A stretch of 64,000 nt of DNA, taken from contig SMMW01000071.1 of the NCBI GenBank assembly GCA_004794655.1, positions 441,501 through 505,500 of the forward strand, given 5' to 3'. The notes under the pieces were generated by a model, which was not told the DNA's origin, ran no database searches, and worked only from the letters and a program-made list of their open reading frames with translations. The first letter of the stretch is position 1, and every line of letters starts with the position of its first letter. The translations under genes and the position numbers were made by a program. The DNA comes from Marisa cornuarietis. Its lineage: Eukaryota > Mollusca > Gastropoda > Architaenioglossa > Ampullariidae. Shown in pieces: positions 35,196-47,087 of the stretch.

Positions 35196-35542
35196 TTGTG
35201 TTACACTAGTTACTGTAGCGAGCTGTAACACCGCCTGTATATTTATTGTGGACACGGTTCCCCCCCCCTGTAGTGTATCGCTGTCTGTGTATCGTGCACA
35301 CGGTGGTCACTGTAGTTATCGTCGCTAGGACCGTCACGTTTTTATCATCGTCATCTTGCATGAGTGCTGACGAGTGCTTGTGTACACTCCTTGGGGTGCG
35401 TGCACGACTCTGAGGATGGGGGAGGGGAGGTGTTGTTGTAGGTCCCTTGTGGACGAGGAGGGGATGCGAGGGCTTGAACGTGCAGCTATTTGCGTGCGCT
35501 ACACTGTTACGCCTCTAAATAGGAGTGGCGTCACTGTACAGT

Positions 35543-35544
<2 letters not shown>
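35196..35544 (+). other. intron with possible tRNA-like fragment
   Basis: On the minus strand, ACGTTCAAGCCCTCG near 35475 resembles a B box, with GTAGCGCACGC about 30 bases earlier. Otherwise unique. Confidence 0.35.

Positions 35545-35596
<52 letters not shown>
35545..35596. repeat. (TG)26 tract upstream of exon E
   Basis: Uninterrupted TG run ending 45 bases before the exon E acceptor. UG-rich tracts here can bind TDP-43 or CELF proteins. A role in exon E inclusion is inferred only. Confidence 0.96.
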
Positions 35597-35603
<7 letters not shown>

Positions 35604-35641
35604 CATAGAGTTTCATGAACTGTTTTTATGTTTGTTTCCAG

Positions 35642-35681
35642 AACAAAAGCGAGCTTGACATTCCAAGCCTTCCTGAAGATG
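35642..35681 (+). CDS. exon E: 40-base exon
   Basis: A 40-base exon, phase 0 to 1, between TTTTTATGTTTGTTTCCAG (35641) and GTAAGA (35682). It encodes NKSELDIPSLPED and completes an Asp codon with exon F. It exactly bridges exon D (ends phase 0) and exon F (starts phase 1), which would otherwise be out of frame, so either this exon or an alternative of the same phase is needed. The acceptor and donor are both good. It may be regulated: a (TG)26 run lies 45 bases upstream, and a second 40-base candidate of identical phase is at 28809-28848. Confidence 0.72.
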
Positions 35682-35993
35682 GTAAGAACATTTGATTTGT
35701 CGACTGGTGCGCGTGTTTGCTTGTCTGTGCCTGAGCTCGTGTGCTTGAGTTTATCTACGGGTGAACGTCCACAAGTGTAAGGTCCGTGACTCGTTCCCTA
35801 GGGCCCTAGCGCATGGTCAGAGTGAACAGAGGAGGTGACGTGACAATTCGTGACATGAGTCGCCGTGTGAAGGCCGCCATGCTGCTCACGTGGTCAGCCG
35901 AGCGACCTTAGTCTTCACTCACTCCTCCTTTCTCTTCTCTCGTCCCCCTGCCCCACCCTGCCTGCTTGCTGACAGCCCTTGTCCTCATTTCAG
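35682..35993 (+). other. intron E-F
   Basis: A 312-base intron with GTAAGA donor and a long pyrimidine-rich 3' region (CTCCTTTCTCTTCTCTCGTC, then CTCATTTCAG). Nothing else seen. Confidence 0.75.
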
Positions 35994-36776
35994 ACGACCT
36001 GTTGGGAGAGAACGTCACTGTGATCGACGGTCACACGACATCAACGCCACTTTTACCGCTGTCGCCACCACCAACGTCAGCAGACGATATGACGTCATCG
36101 GCGTACGTGGTTCTGAAAACGACGGCGGACTTGCCGAGCGCCGACAAGCGCAGGACAGGCAGCAACAACAGCAGCGCCACCTTAGAGCAAGACAGTGACG
36201 GCACGGTGACGTACCGCAAGGTGTCGCAGGACGAATGTCACAACCGTATCGTGACCATCAAGTCCAAAGTGCGACGCACGCCCAGCAACGCCAGCGAGGA
36301 GACGCGTGACACCGTGGTGGAGACCAGGTACCAGGCGCCAGGGGGCGCGTTGGTCACCGAGCGTGACGTCATCCAGTCCCGCAAAAAGCTGACGCACCGC
36401 GGCTCCAACTACTATCAGCGCACGGCGCAGTACGTGCGGCGCGTGCGAGACCGGGGTGGCAGCGAGTTTGTGGAACACGATGTGCACGTGCAAGCAGATA
36501 ACACCTCCGTGTCGCGCGGCCAGTCCTGGACCAGTAAGATGGCGGCGCGCGTGGAGGTTGACCAGCCATCAGGCTCGCTGCCCGCCAATCTACACCCGCT
36601 ACCCGCCATGTTGGAGGAGCTCGCCACTCTCCACCCGCTGGAGCCTCAGGTGGCGGCGGACGCCAAGGTGGAGGAGGAGGAGGAGGAGGTTAAACAAGTC
36701 GGCAGCGACGGCGCACCAGGCCTGGGGGACCAGCAAGTACAGAAGCCGGACACGCTGGGGGACCAAGACAGTCTCG
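35994..36776 (+). CDS. exon F: basic then acidic linker region
   Basis: A 783-base exon, phase 1-1, from GTCCTCATTTCAG (35993) to CTCG/GTAATA (36777), about 261 codons. It opens DDLLGENVTVIDGHTTS, then a Pro/Ser linker, then a segment rich in Arg, Lys, Val and Thr (TVTYRKVSQDECHNRIVTIK, RDTVVETRYQAPGGALVTER, KKLTHRGSNYYQRTAQYVRR) that may form beta strands or bind partners. It closes with an acidic patch of seven Glu interrupted by Val (about 36668-36691). GC content and third-position bias are higher than in the surrounding intron, as expected of a true exon. I recognise no named domain. It precedes the Ig pair and is joined to it in phase 1. Confidence 0.87.
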
Positions 36777-36995
36777 GTAATACATTCTTAAGAAACTGGT
36801 TTATATAATAAATTCCATTAATAAGTTCTTAATAAATATATAATAATTTTCAGCAATACATTCTTTAAAAATCTATTTATAGAGCAACTTCTGATATAAA
36901 TCTGTTAAATTATAAACCAACGTTTTCCCCCACACATACAGTACATACACACATTATATATACACACACTCACAGAGTACAACACATCCGCACAC

Positions 36996-36997
<2 letters not shown>

Positions 36998-37056
<59 letters not shown>
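36998..37056. repeat. (CA)n microsatellite
   Basis: About 29 CA units. Confidence 0.96.
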
Positions 37057-37060
<4 letters not shown>

Positions 37061-37061
37061 G

Positions 37062-37130
37062 TGTCGGAGCCGAGATACGAACCCACGACACCGATTTTCT
37101 TTAGCCTTGTAGTGCTATCTTCATCATCAT
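37062..37130 (-). mobile_element. tRNA-derived SINE fragment (possible)
   Basis: The minus strand reads GATAGCACTACAAGGCTAAA (A-box-like) and, about 30 bases later, GTGGGTTCGTATCTCGGCTC (B box). It abuts the (CA)n run, which could be the element's tail. Confidence 0.45.
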
Positions 37131-37202
37131 CCTCGTCATTCTTTTGTTGCTGGGGGAAAAATAACCTGTGGGATTGAAAAAGAAAATAAGCTGACGATCG
37201 TT

Positions 37203-37408
37203 TACTCCACTGTTTACTTCATTGTTTACTCCACTGTTTACTTCATTGTTTACTCCACTCTTTACTTCATTGTTTACTCCACTCTTTACTTCATTGTTTA
37301 CTCCACTCTTTACTTCATTGTTTACTCCACTGTTTAATTCATTGTTTACTCCACTCTTTACTTCATTGTTTACTCCACTCTTTACTTCATTGTTTACTCC
37401 ACTACTTA
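37203..37408. repeat. 24-base minisatellite (TTTACTCCACTCTTTACTTCATTG)
   Basis: About nine copies of TTTACTCCACTCTTTACTTC then ATTG. The plus frame FTPLFTSL is a repeat product. Confidence 0.95.
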
Positions 37409-37860
37409 CTGTTGAAAATCTGAGTGAGTTTGAGGAAGTGAACCCCCAGCACAGTTGATTGTGTCGAGGTAGTCGTAGTCACCACCACTAGCGGCACACG
37501 AGCCGTGGGCCGTGTGGTGAGGGGCCATGTCTGGGTGGAGGGGTAGGGGGATGGCAATTACATCACCGAACACACCCATGGGAGACAACTCTAAACGCCA
37601 TTAGATGGTCTTTTCCGGCAGGACTCCATTGTAAGGAGAAGAAATGTGTCCGAAGACGGTGAGACCTGGCGGTACCCGCTCATTTCACAACACTGGGTGT
37701 GGTGTGCGTGTTTGTTTGTAAGGAGCACGTTCTGTCTTCTTATGAGTGAGGTCCTTGCTCTAGAACGTGACGTCTATCTCTTGACCATGTCCTCCCGTGT
37801 TACGCCACGTGGAATCCCGACAATGATAGCGGATGATAACTGCTAGTCGGCTCACTGGTC
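37409..37860 (+). other. intron, nothing recognised
   Basis: Unique spacer before the large satellite. Confidence 0.5.
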
Positions 37861-40800
37861 ATAAGGCTGTCAAATGTCGACATATATAAAGTACTGTAGG
37901 TACATAGACATAAGGCTGTCAAATGTCGACATATATAAAGTACTGTAAAGTCATAGACATAAGGCTGTCAAATGTCGACATATATAAAGTACTGTAGGTA
38001 CATAGACATAAGGCTGTCAAATGTCGACATGTATAAAGTACTGTAGGTACATAGACATAAGGCTGTCAAATGTCGACATATATAAAGTACTGTAGGTACA
38101 TAGACATAAGGCTGTCAAATGTCGACATATATAAAGTACTGTAGGTACATAGACATAAGGCTGTCAAATGTCGACATGTATAAAGTACTGTAGGTACATA
38201 GACATAAGGCTGTCAAATGTCGACATATATAAAGTACTGTAGGTACATAGACATAAGGCTGTCAAATGTCGACATATATAAAGTACTGTAGGTACATAGA
38301 CATAAGGCTGTCAAATGTCGACATATATAAAGTACTGTAAAGTCATAGACATAAGGCTGTCAAATGTCGACATATATAAAGTACTGTAGGACCATAGACA
38401 TAAGGCTGTCAAATGTCGACATATATAAAGTACTGTAGGTACATAGACATAAGGCTGTAAAATGTCGACATATATAAAGTACTGTACTGTAAAGTAAAGT
38501 CATAGACATAAGTCTGTCAAATGTCGACATCTATAAAGTACTGTAAAGTCATAGACAGAAGGCTGTCAAATGTCGACATATATAAAGTAATGTAGGTACA
38601 TAGACATAAGGCTGTCAAATGTCGACATATATAAAGTACTGTAGGAGTATAGACATAAGGCTGTCAAATGTCGACATATATAAAGTACTGTAGGTACATA
38701 GACATAAGGCTGTCAAATGTCGACATATATAAAGTACTGTAGGTACATAGACATAAGGCTGTCAAATGTCAACATATATAAAGTACTGTAAAGTCATAGA
38801 CATAAGGCTGTCAAATGTCGACATATATAAAGTACTGTAGGAGTATAGACATAAGGCTGTCAAATGTCGACATATATAAAGTACTGTAGGTACATAGACA
38901 TAAGGCTGTCAAATGTCGACATATATAAAGTACTGTAGGAGTATAGACATAAGGCTGTCAAATGTCGACATATATAAAGTACTGTAGGTACATAGACATA
39001 AGGCTGTCAAATGTCGACATATATAAAGTACTGTAGGTACATAGACATAAGGCTGTCAAATGTCGACATATATAAAGTACTGTAAAGTCATAGACATAAG
39101 GCTGTCAAATGTCGACATATATAAAGTACTGTAAAGTCATAGACATAAGGCTGTCAAATGTCGACATATATAAAGTACTGTAGGACCATAGACATAAGGC
39201 TGTCAAATGTCGACATATATAAAGTACTGTAGGTACATAGACATAAGGCTGTCAAATGTCGACATATATAAAGTACTGTAGGTACATAGACATAAGGCTG
39301 TCAAATGTCGACATATATATAGTACTGCAGTTACATAGACATTAGGCTGTCAAATGTCGACATATATAAAGTACTGTAAAGTCACAGACATAAGGCTGTC
39401 AAATGTCGACATATATAAAGTACTGTAGGTACATAGACATAAGGCTGTCAAATGTCGACATATATAAAGTACTGTAAAGTAAAGTCATAGACAGAAGGCT
39501 GTCAAATGTCGACATATATAAAGTACTGTAAAGTAAAGTCATAGACATAAGGCTGTCAAATGTCGACATATATAAAGTACTGTAGGTACATAGACATAAG
39601 GCTGTCAAATGTCGACATATATAAAGTACTGTAGGTACATAGACATAAGGCTGTCAAATGTCGACATATATAAAGTACTGTAAAGTCATAGACATAAGGC
39701 TGTCAAATGTCGACATATATAAAGTACTGTAGGTACATAGACATAAGGCTGTCAAATGTCGACATATATAAAGTACTGTAGGTACATAGACATAAGGCTG
39801 TCAAATGTCGACATATATAAAGTACTGTAGGAGTATAGACATAAGGCTGTCAAATGTCGACATATATAAAGTACTGTAGGTACATAGACATAAGGCTGTC
39901 AAATGTCGACATGTATAAAGTACTGTAGGTACATAGACATAAGGCTGTCAAATGTCGACATATATAAAGTACTGTAGGTACATAGACATAAGGCTGTCAA
40001 ATGTCGACATATATAAAGTACTGTAGGTACATAGACATAAGGCTGTCAAATGTCGACATATATAAAGTACTGTAAAGTCATAGACATAAGGCTGTCAAAT
40101 GTCGACATACATAAAGTACTGTAGGTACATAGACATAAGGCTGTCAAATGTCGACATATATAAAGTACTGTAAAGTAAAGTCATAGACATAAGGCTGTCA
40201 AATGTCGACATATATAAAGTACTGTAGGACTATAGACATAAAGCTGTCAAATGTCGACATATATAAAGTAATGTAGGTACATAGACATAAGGCTGTCAAA
40301 TGTCGACATATATAAAGTACTGTAGGAGTATAGACATAAGGCTGTCAAATGTCGACATATATAAAGTACTGTAGGTACATAGACATAAGGCTGTCAAATG
40401 TCGACATATATAAAGTACTGTAGGTACATAGACAAGGCTGTCAAATGTCGACATATATAAAGTACTGTAAAGTCATAGACATAAGGCTGTCAAATGTCGA
40501 CATATATAAAGTACTGTAGGTACATAGACATAAGGCTGTCAAATGTCGACATATATAAAGTACTGTAAAGTCATAGACATAAGGCTGTCAAATGTCGACA
40601 TATATAAAGTACTGTAGGTACATAGACATAAGGCTGTCAAATGTCGACATATATAAAGTTCTGTAGGACCATAGACATAAGGCTGTCAAATGTCGACATA
40701 TATAAAGTACTGTAAAGTCATAGACATAAGGCTGTCAAATGTCGACATATATAAAGTACTGTAGGACCATAGACATAAGGCTGTCAAATGTCGACATATA

Positions 40801-43800
40801 TAAAGTACTGTAGGTACATAGACATAAGGCTGTCAAATGTCGACATATATAAAGTACTGTAGGAGTATAGACATAAGGCTGTCAAATGTCGACATATATA
40901 AAGTACTGTAGATACATAGACATAAGGCTGTCAAATGTCGACATATATAAAGTACTGTAAAGTAAAGTCATAGACAGAAGGCTGTCAAATGTCGACATAT
41001 ATAAAGTACTGTAGGTACATAGACATAAGGCTGTCAAATGTCGACATATATAAAGTACTGCAGTTACATAGACATTAGGCTGTCAAATGTCGACATATAT
41101 AAAGTACTGTAAAGTCATAGACATAAGGCTGTCAAATGTCGACATATATAAAGTACTGTAGGTACATAGACATAAGGCTGTCAAATGTCGACATATATAA
41201 AGTACTGTAGGTACATAGACATAAGGCTGTCAAATGTCGACATATATAAAGTACTGTAGGTACATAGACATAAGGCTGTCAAATGTCGACATATATAAAG
41301 TACTGTAGGTACATAGACATAAGGCTGTCAAATGTCGACATATATAAAGTACTGTAAAGTCATAGACATAAGGCTGTCAAATGTCGACATACATAAAGTA
41401 CTGTAAAGTCATAGACATCAGGCTGTCAAATGTCGACATATATAAAGTAGTGTAGGTACATAGACATAAGGCTGTCAAATGTCGACATATATAAAGTACT
41501 GTAGGTACATAGACATAAGGCTGTCAAATGTCGACATATATAAAGTACTGTAAAGTAGACATAAGGCTGTCAAATGTCGACATATATAAAGTACTGTAGG
41601 TACATAGACATAAGGCTGTCAAATGTCGACATATATAAAGTACTGTAGGTACATAGACATAAGGCTGTCAAATGTCGACATATATAAAGTACTGTAAAGT
41701 CATAGACATAAGGCTGTCAAATGTCGACATACATAAAGTACTGTAAAGTCATAGACATCAGGCTGTCAAATGTCGACATATATAAAGTAGTGTAAAGTCA
41801 TAGACATCAGGCTGTCAAATGTCGACATATATAAAGTACTGTAGGACTATAGACATAAGGCTGTCAAATGTCGACATATATAAAGTACTGTAGATACATA
41901 GACATAAGGCTGTCAAATGTCGACATATATAAAGTACTGTAAAGTAAAGTCATAGACAGAAGGCTGTCAAATGTCGACATATGAAAAGTACTGTAGGTAC
42001 ATAGACATAAGGCTGTCAAATGTCGACAGATATAAAGTACTGCAGTTACATAGACATTAGGCTGTCAAATGTCGACATATATAAAGTACTGTAAAGTCAT
42101 AGACATAAGGCTGTCAAATGTCGACATATATAAAGTACTGTAGGTACATAGACATAAGGCTGTCAAATGTCGACATATATAAAGTACTGTAGGTACATAG
42201 ACATAAGGCTGTCAAATGTCGACATATATAAAGTACTGTAGGTACATAGACATAAAGCTGTCAATTGTCGACATATATAAAGTACTGTAAAGTCATAGAC
42301 ATAAGGCTGTCAAATGTCGACATATATAAAGTAGTGTAATGTAAAGTCATAGACATAAGGCTGTCAAATGTCGACATATATAAAGTACTGTAGGACTATA
42401 GACATAAGGCTGTCAAATGTCGACATATATAAAGTACTGTAGGTACATAGACATAAGGCTGTCAAATGTCGACATATATAAAGTACTGTAGGTACATAGA
42501 CATAAGGCTGTCAAATGTCGACATATATAAAGTACTGTAAAGTCATAGACATAAGGCTGTCAAATGTCGACATATATAAAGTACTGTAGGTACATAGACA
42601 TAAGGCTGTCAAATGTCGACATATATAAAGTACTGTAGGAGCATAGACATAAGGCTGTCAAATGTCGACATATATAAAGTACTGTAGGTACATAGACATA
42701 AGGCTGTCAAATGTCGACATATATAAAGTACTGTAGGAGTATAGACATAAGGCTGTCAAATGTCGACATATATAAAGTTCTGTAGGACCATAGACATAAG
42801 GCTGTCAAATGTCGACATATATAAAGTACTGTAGGACCATAGACATAAGGCTGTCAAATGTCGACATATGTAAAGTAGTGTAGGTACATAGACATAAGGC
42901 TGTAAAATGTCGACATATATAAAGTACTGTACTGTAAAGTAAAGTCATAGACATAAGTCTGTCAAATGTCGACATATATAAAGTACTGTAAAGTCATAGA
43001 CATAAGGCTGTCAAATGTCGACATATATAAAGTACTGTAGGTACATAGACATAAGTCTGTCAAATGTCGACATATATAAAGTACTGTAAAGTCATAGACA
43101 TAAGGCTGTCAAATGTCGACATATATAAAGTACTGTAGGACCATAGACATAAGGCTGTCAAATGTCGACATATGTAAAGTAGTGTAGGTACATAGACATA
43201 AGGCTGTAAAATGTCGACATATATAAAGTACTGTACTGTAAAGTAAAGTCATAGACATAAGTCTGTCAAATGTCGACATATATAAAGTACTGTAAAGTCA
43301 TAGACATAAGGCTGTCAAATGTCGACATATATAAAGTACTGTAGGTACATAGACATAAGGCTGTCAAATGTCGACATATATAAAGTACTGTAGGAGTATA
43401 GACATAAGGCTGTCAAATGTCGACATATATAAAGTACTGTAAAGTCATAGACATAAGGCTGTCAAATGTCGACATATATAAAGTACTGTAGATACATAGA
43501 CATAAGGCTGTCAAATGTCGACATATATAAAGTACTGTAAAGTAAAGTCATAGACAGAAGGCTGTCAAATGTCGACATATATAAAGTACTGTAGGTACAT
43601 AGACATAAGGCTGTCAAATGTCGACATATATAAAGTACTGCAGTTACATAGACATTAGGCTGTCAAATGTCGACATATATAAAGTACTGTAAAGTCATAG
43701 ACATAAGGCTGTCAAATGTCGACATATATAAAGTACTGTAGGTACATAGACATAAGGCTGTCAAATGTCGACATATATAAAGTACTGTAAAGTAAAGTCA

Positions 43801-44531
43801 TAGACAGAAGGCTGTCAAATGTCGACATATATAAAGTAGTGTAAAGTAAAGTCATAGACATAAGGCTGTCAAATGTCGACATATATAAAGTAGTGTAAAG
43901 TAAAGTCATAGACATAAGGCTGTCAAATGTCGACATATATAAAGTACTGTAGGTACATAGACATAAGGCTGTCAAATGTCGACATATATAAAGTACTGTA
44001 GGTACATAGACATAAGGCTGTCAAATGTCGACATATATAAAGTACTGTAGGTACATAGACATAAGGCTGTCAAATGTCGACATATATAAAGTACTGTAGG
44101 AGTATAGACATAAGGCTGTCAAATGTCGACATATATAAAGTACTGTAAAGTAAAGTCATAGACAGAAGGCTGTCAAATGTCGACATATATAAAGTAGTGT
44201 AAAGTCATAGACATCAGGCTGTCAAATGTCGACATATATAAAGTAGTGTAAAGTCATAGACATCAGGCTGTCAAATGTCGACATATATAAAGTACTGTAA
44301 AGTAAAGTCATAGACGGAAGGCTGTCAAATGTCGACATATATAAAGTACTGTAAAGTAAAGTCATAGACAGAAGGCTGTCAAATGTCGACATATATAAAG
44401 TACTGTAAAGTCATAGACATCAGGCTGTCAAATGTCGACATATATAAAGTAGTGTAAAGTCATAGACATCAGGCTGTCAAATGTCGACATATATAAAGTA
44501 CTGTAAAGTAAAGTCATAGGCATAAGGCTGT
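37861..44531. repeat. 49-base satellite, about 136 units over 6.7 kb
   Basis: The unit is ATAAGGCTGTCAAATGTCGA, CATATATAAAGTACTGTAGG, TACATAGAC. Every unit carries the 8-base palindrome TGTCGACA followed by an AT-rich CATATATAAA. The last part is the variable field (GGTACA, AAGTCA, GGAGTA, GGACCA, AAGTAAAGTCA), and rare variants (CTGCAGTTACATAGACATTAGG at 39325, 41058, 42040 and 43638; GTAAAATG followed by ACTGTACTGTAAAG) recur in the same company. This implies block duplications. It is the largest array in the window and lies in the intron between exon F and the first Ig exon. Confidence 0.99.
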
Positions 44532-45062
44532 GGCGCGTGCATGGAGCAGATCACGTGACAGCCCTGCCCTGCACTGTGTAGGGACTTGTGACCTGACAGA
44601 CGTTAACAAGTTTTTGTTTCTGTAAGTTTGATGAGTTTCCACTTATGTGAAGACATTCCTAACATTTTTATTTAAGCCGATAGCATATGAAATCTTGTTT
44701 TTGTTGAGTTCATTACGTGAACTGAACCAGTAAACAGATTGCACGCGGGTCGTGAGCACCGATAACAACAAGGTATGGCAAACAGTCAACGGCTCTTTGT
44801 TATTGTTAGTTACGGCACACACTCACTGGCTTGACTGGCTTATTATGGTCTGTTGAGGCCTGAAATGCGGCTCATTGTGTACAAAGCGCAGGAAGTCGAA
44901 TCTTGTTTTACGACTGACCGACCTCATGGTTACGGGCGACAGTAGCGGGTGGGGGGGGGGGAGGGGTGAGACAACGGCGCCCCCATTTGTTAAGCAAATA
45001 AACCACGTGACCGTCCCCAGCGGCTGTCGCCAGAAACACTGGCACCAAGCGGTCGCGCATTC
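44532..45062 (+). other. intron, nothing recognised
   Basis: Unique sequence with a G-run at 44951-44962. No exon seen. Confidence 0.5.
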
Positions 45063-45335
45063 TTGCTGAGGGAGTCGGAATTTGTGACTAAGGGGACTGT
45101 CGGAATTTAGGACTTGGGGGAATGCCGGAATAAAACTAAAGGGGAATGTCGGAATTTAGGACTTGGGGGGATGCCGGAATTAAAAGCTAGGGGGACCGTC
45201 GAACTTTTTGGGCTAAGGCTGACGGAATTTTGTGACTGAGGGGTCTGTCGGAATTGGAGCTAAGGGGCTGTCGGAATTGGAGCTAAAGGGACTGTCGGAA
45301 TTTGTGATTAAGGGGGCTGTCGGAATTGGTACTAA
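45063..45335. repeat. about 30-base degenerate repeat (GGGACTGTCGGAATT)
   Basis: About nine units of GGGGACTGTCGGAATTNGTGACTAA with insertions and losses. Confidence 0.88.
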
Positions 45336-45855
45336 TTGTGACTATAAAGCAACTTATTTCTACTAACATTCAGTTATTTGTGACAGTGGGCCTCCCTACT
45401 GAGATGCTGTGGCTGCTGTCCGCTCGCTGCCCTAGTTTAGAGGAAGAGGGGTCGGGACTTGTTGCAGGGGCTGTAGACACAAGGGTTTGCGTGGGCAGGC
45501 TGTCAGTGATGGGGTAAGGGGGAGGGGAGGGGCTGTAGACAGTAGCCCACACTGTACGGTAGTCACGTGGTAGTGTGTAGACTTGCTGTAACCTGAGGTT
45601 GCCGAGTCTGTCTGCTGTTTGATTTCACTGGTCGGCAAACACCAGCCGCACGCACTCTTCATGCAACTGGTCTCGCATCCTAACAAGGGTGTCGGCAAGT
45701 GTTGGCGCCATCTTTGGTCCTGTGTGTCTTCGTGGGTGTGTGTGTATAAATATATATCTATATATATCTATAGAGAGAGAGTTTGTGTTTGTAGACAAAA
45801 TTTTCAAATCGGTTGGTCTTCATATTTTTTTTCTTGGCCAGGCAATAGTGTAAAA

Positions 45856-45954
<99 letters not shown>

Positions 45955-46026
45955 ACATAAAGAGATGGAGAGAACGTGAAGTCAAATGTGTATCGTCGCG
46001 GTTCACTTTGTCTCAAAATTTCGATC
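45336..46026 (+). other. intron with TATATATC and long (AC)n runs
   Basis: Unique intron with a TATATATCTA run (45749-45772) and a very long (AC)45 tract (45860-45949). Confidence 0.75.
45860..45949. repeat. (AC)45 microsatellite
   Basis: About 90 bases of pure AC, the longest perfect dinucleotide run in the window. Confidence 0.97.
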
Positions 46027-46165
46027 GGTCCGGTGGCGCAACGGTTAGCGCCTGTCACCAACACAGTGAAGGTTGACTGTCCTGGGTTCGGCTCTCGTCT
46101 TGGGCACGTTGTTTTTTCTCTGCATGTGACATCTGTTTACAAGGCTGGCTGCCTTGCCGTGATAT
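46027..46165 (+). mobile_element. tRNA-derived SINE
   Basis: GGTCCGGTGGCGCAACGGTT then AGCGCCTG is an intact A-box region. TGGGTTCGGCTCTC (46083-46096) is a B box about 50 bases later, as in a tRNA-headed SINE. The body continues through GTTGTTTTTTCTCTGC to GGCTGCCTTGCCGTGATATAGCC, after which the tail is tandemly amplified. Plus orientation, same as the host gene. Confidence 0.8.
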
Positions 46166-46400
46166 AGCCTTAGTTGCCGACTGTCTTGCTGTGATATAAT
46201 GCTATAGTGCTATAGTGATATAGCCTTAGTTGCCGACTGTCTTGCTGTGATATAGTGATATAGTGCTATAGTGATATAGCCTTAGTTGCCGACTGTCTTG
46301 CTGTGATATAGTGATATAGTGCTATAGTGATATAGCCTTAGTTGCCGACTGTCTTGCTGTGATATAGTGATATAGCTTTAGTTGCTGTCTACCCGTGAAG
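46160..46400. repeat. 56-base repeat amplified from the SINE tail
   Basis: GATATAGCCTTAGTTGCCGA then CTGTCTTGCTGTGATATAGT recurs with a 56-base period (GCCTTAG at 46167, 46223, 46279 and 46335). It begins with the last bases of the SINE. Confidence 0.92.
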
Positions 46401-46543
46401 TAGACTTAGTTGATGTCTCGGCGTAATATACCAATCCCACCCCCCCCCACCCGCCTCTCAAATTTCGATTAAACTTTATTAGTCCTGACTTTTGTCTGTA
46501 CAATGTCGTGACTTACTCGTGACGTGTGTGACGTGTCTCACAG

Positions 46544-46852
46544 GTAGCACCAATATCGTGACGCCAGTGGCGCCGATGTTCGTGACTCAACTGGTCAGCC
46601 AGTCGTTGGTGACGGCCGGCGAGTCGCTGCTGCTGCAGTGTGACGTCAGCGGCGTGCCGGAGCCCGAGGTGCGGTGGTTGCGTGACAGCCGGTGTCTGCC
46701 GGACGCACTCAGCTTCTCGCAGTCCTTTGACGGTCTGCACGCCAGCCTGCACGTGCCTGCGCTTGTGGAGGCCGAGGACGGCGGCGTGTACGAGTGCCTG
46801 GCCGAGAACGCTGCGGGGCGCGTGACGTGCAGGTCAAGGGTGACAGTGCAAG
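46544..46852 (+). CDS. exon G: I-set immunoglobulin domain 1
   Basis: A 309-base exon, phase 1-1, between GTGTCTCACAG (46543) and CAAG/GTGAGG (46853). One exon carries one domain, the usual Ig layout. After a short lead (STNIVTPVAPMF) come VTAGESLLLQCDVSGVPEPE with the first Cys, VRWLRD with the invariant Trp, then EAEDGGVYECLAENAAGRVT with the D-x-G-x-Y-x-C signature, and RVTVQ as the last strand. Spacing fits the I-set class found in titin, obscurin, palladin and similar cytoskeletal proteins. No signal peptide or membrane segment is seen in the visible exons, so an intracellular filament role is more likely than adhesion. Confidence 0.95.
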
Positions 46853-47087
46853 GTGAGGCACATACTTAGGTAAGATAAAGGACTTGATGCATGTGCAGTC
46901 AAGCGGGAGTGATGATATTTAATGTACAGTTGAGCTGTTGACTGCCTTAGCGACCAACCTACAGTATCGGAGTTGACTTTGCTGTGTCTGGCCCCCCCGA
47001 CATTTTGTTTGTAAACCCGCCGCATCATCACAAATCTGTCCACTCGCACGCAAACACAAGCATCTGTCCCTCTGGTTTCTTCTGCAG
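46853..47087 (+). other. intron between Ig exons
   Basis: A 235-base unique intron with GTGAGG donor and CTCTGGTTTCTTCTGCAG acceptor. Confidence 0.85.

Larger units (their letters stand above)
36777..37200 (+). other. intron F-Ig1, 5' part
   Basis: AT-rich start with repeated AATACATTCTT and TAATAA words, then a long (CA)n run (36998-37056), then a tRNA-like fragment on the minus strand. Confidence 0.7.

Noticed and set aside
37861..44531. Resemblance of regularly spaced repeats to a CRISPR array
   Set aside because: The variable part is only a few recurring short words, not unique spacers. The context is a eukaryotic intron and no cas genes are present.
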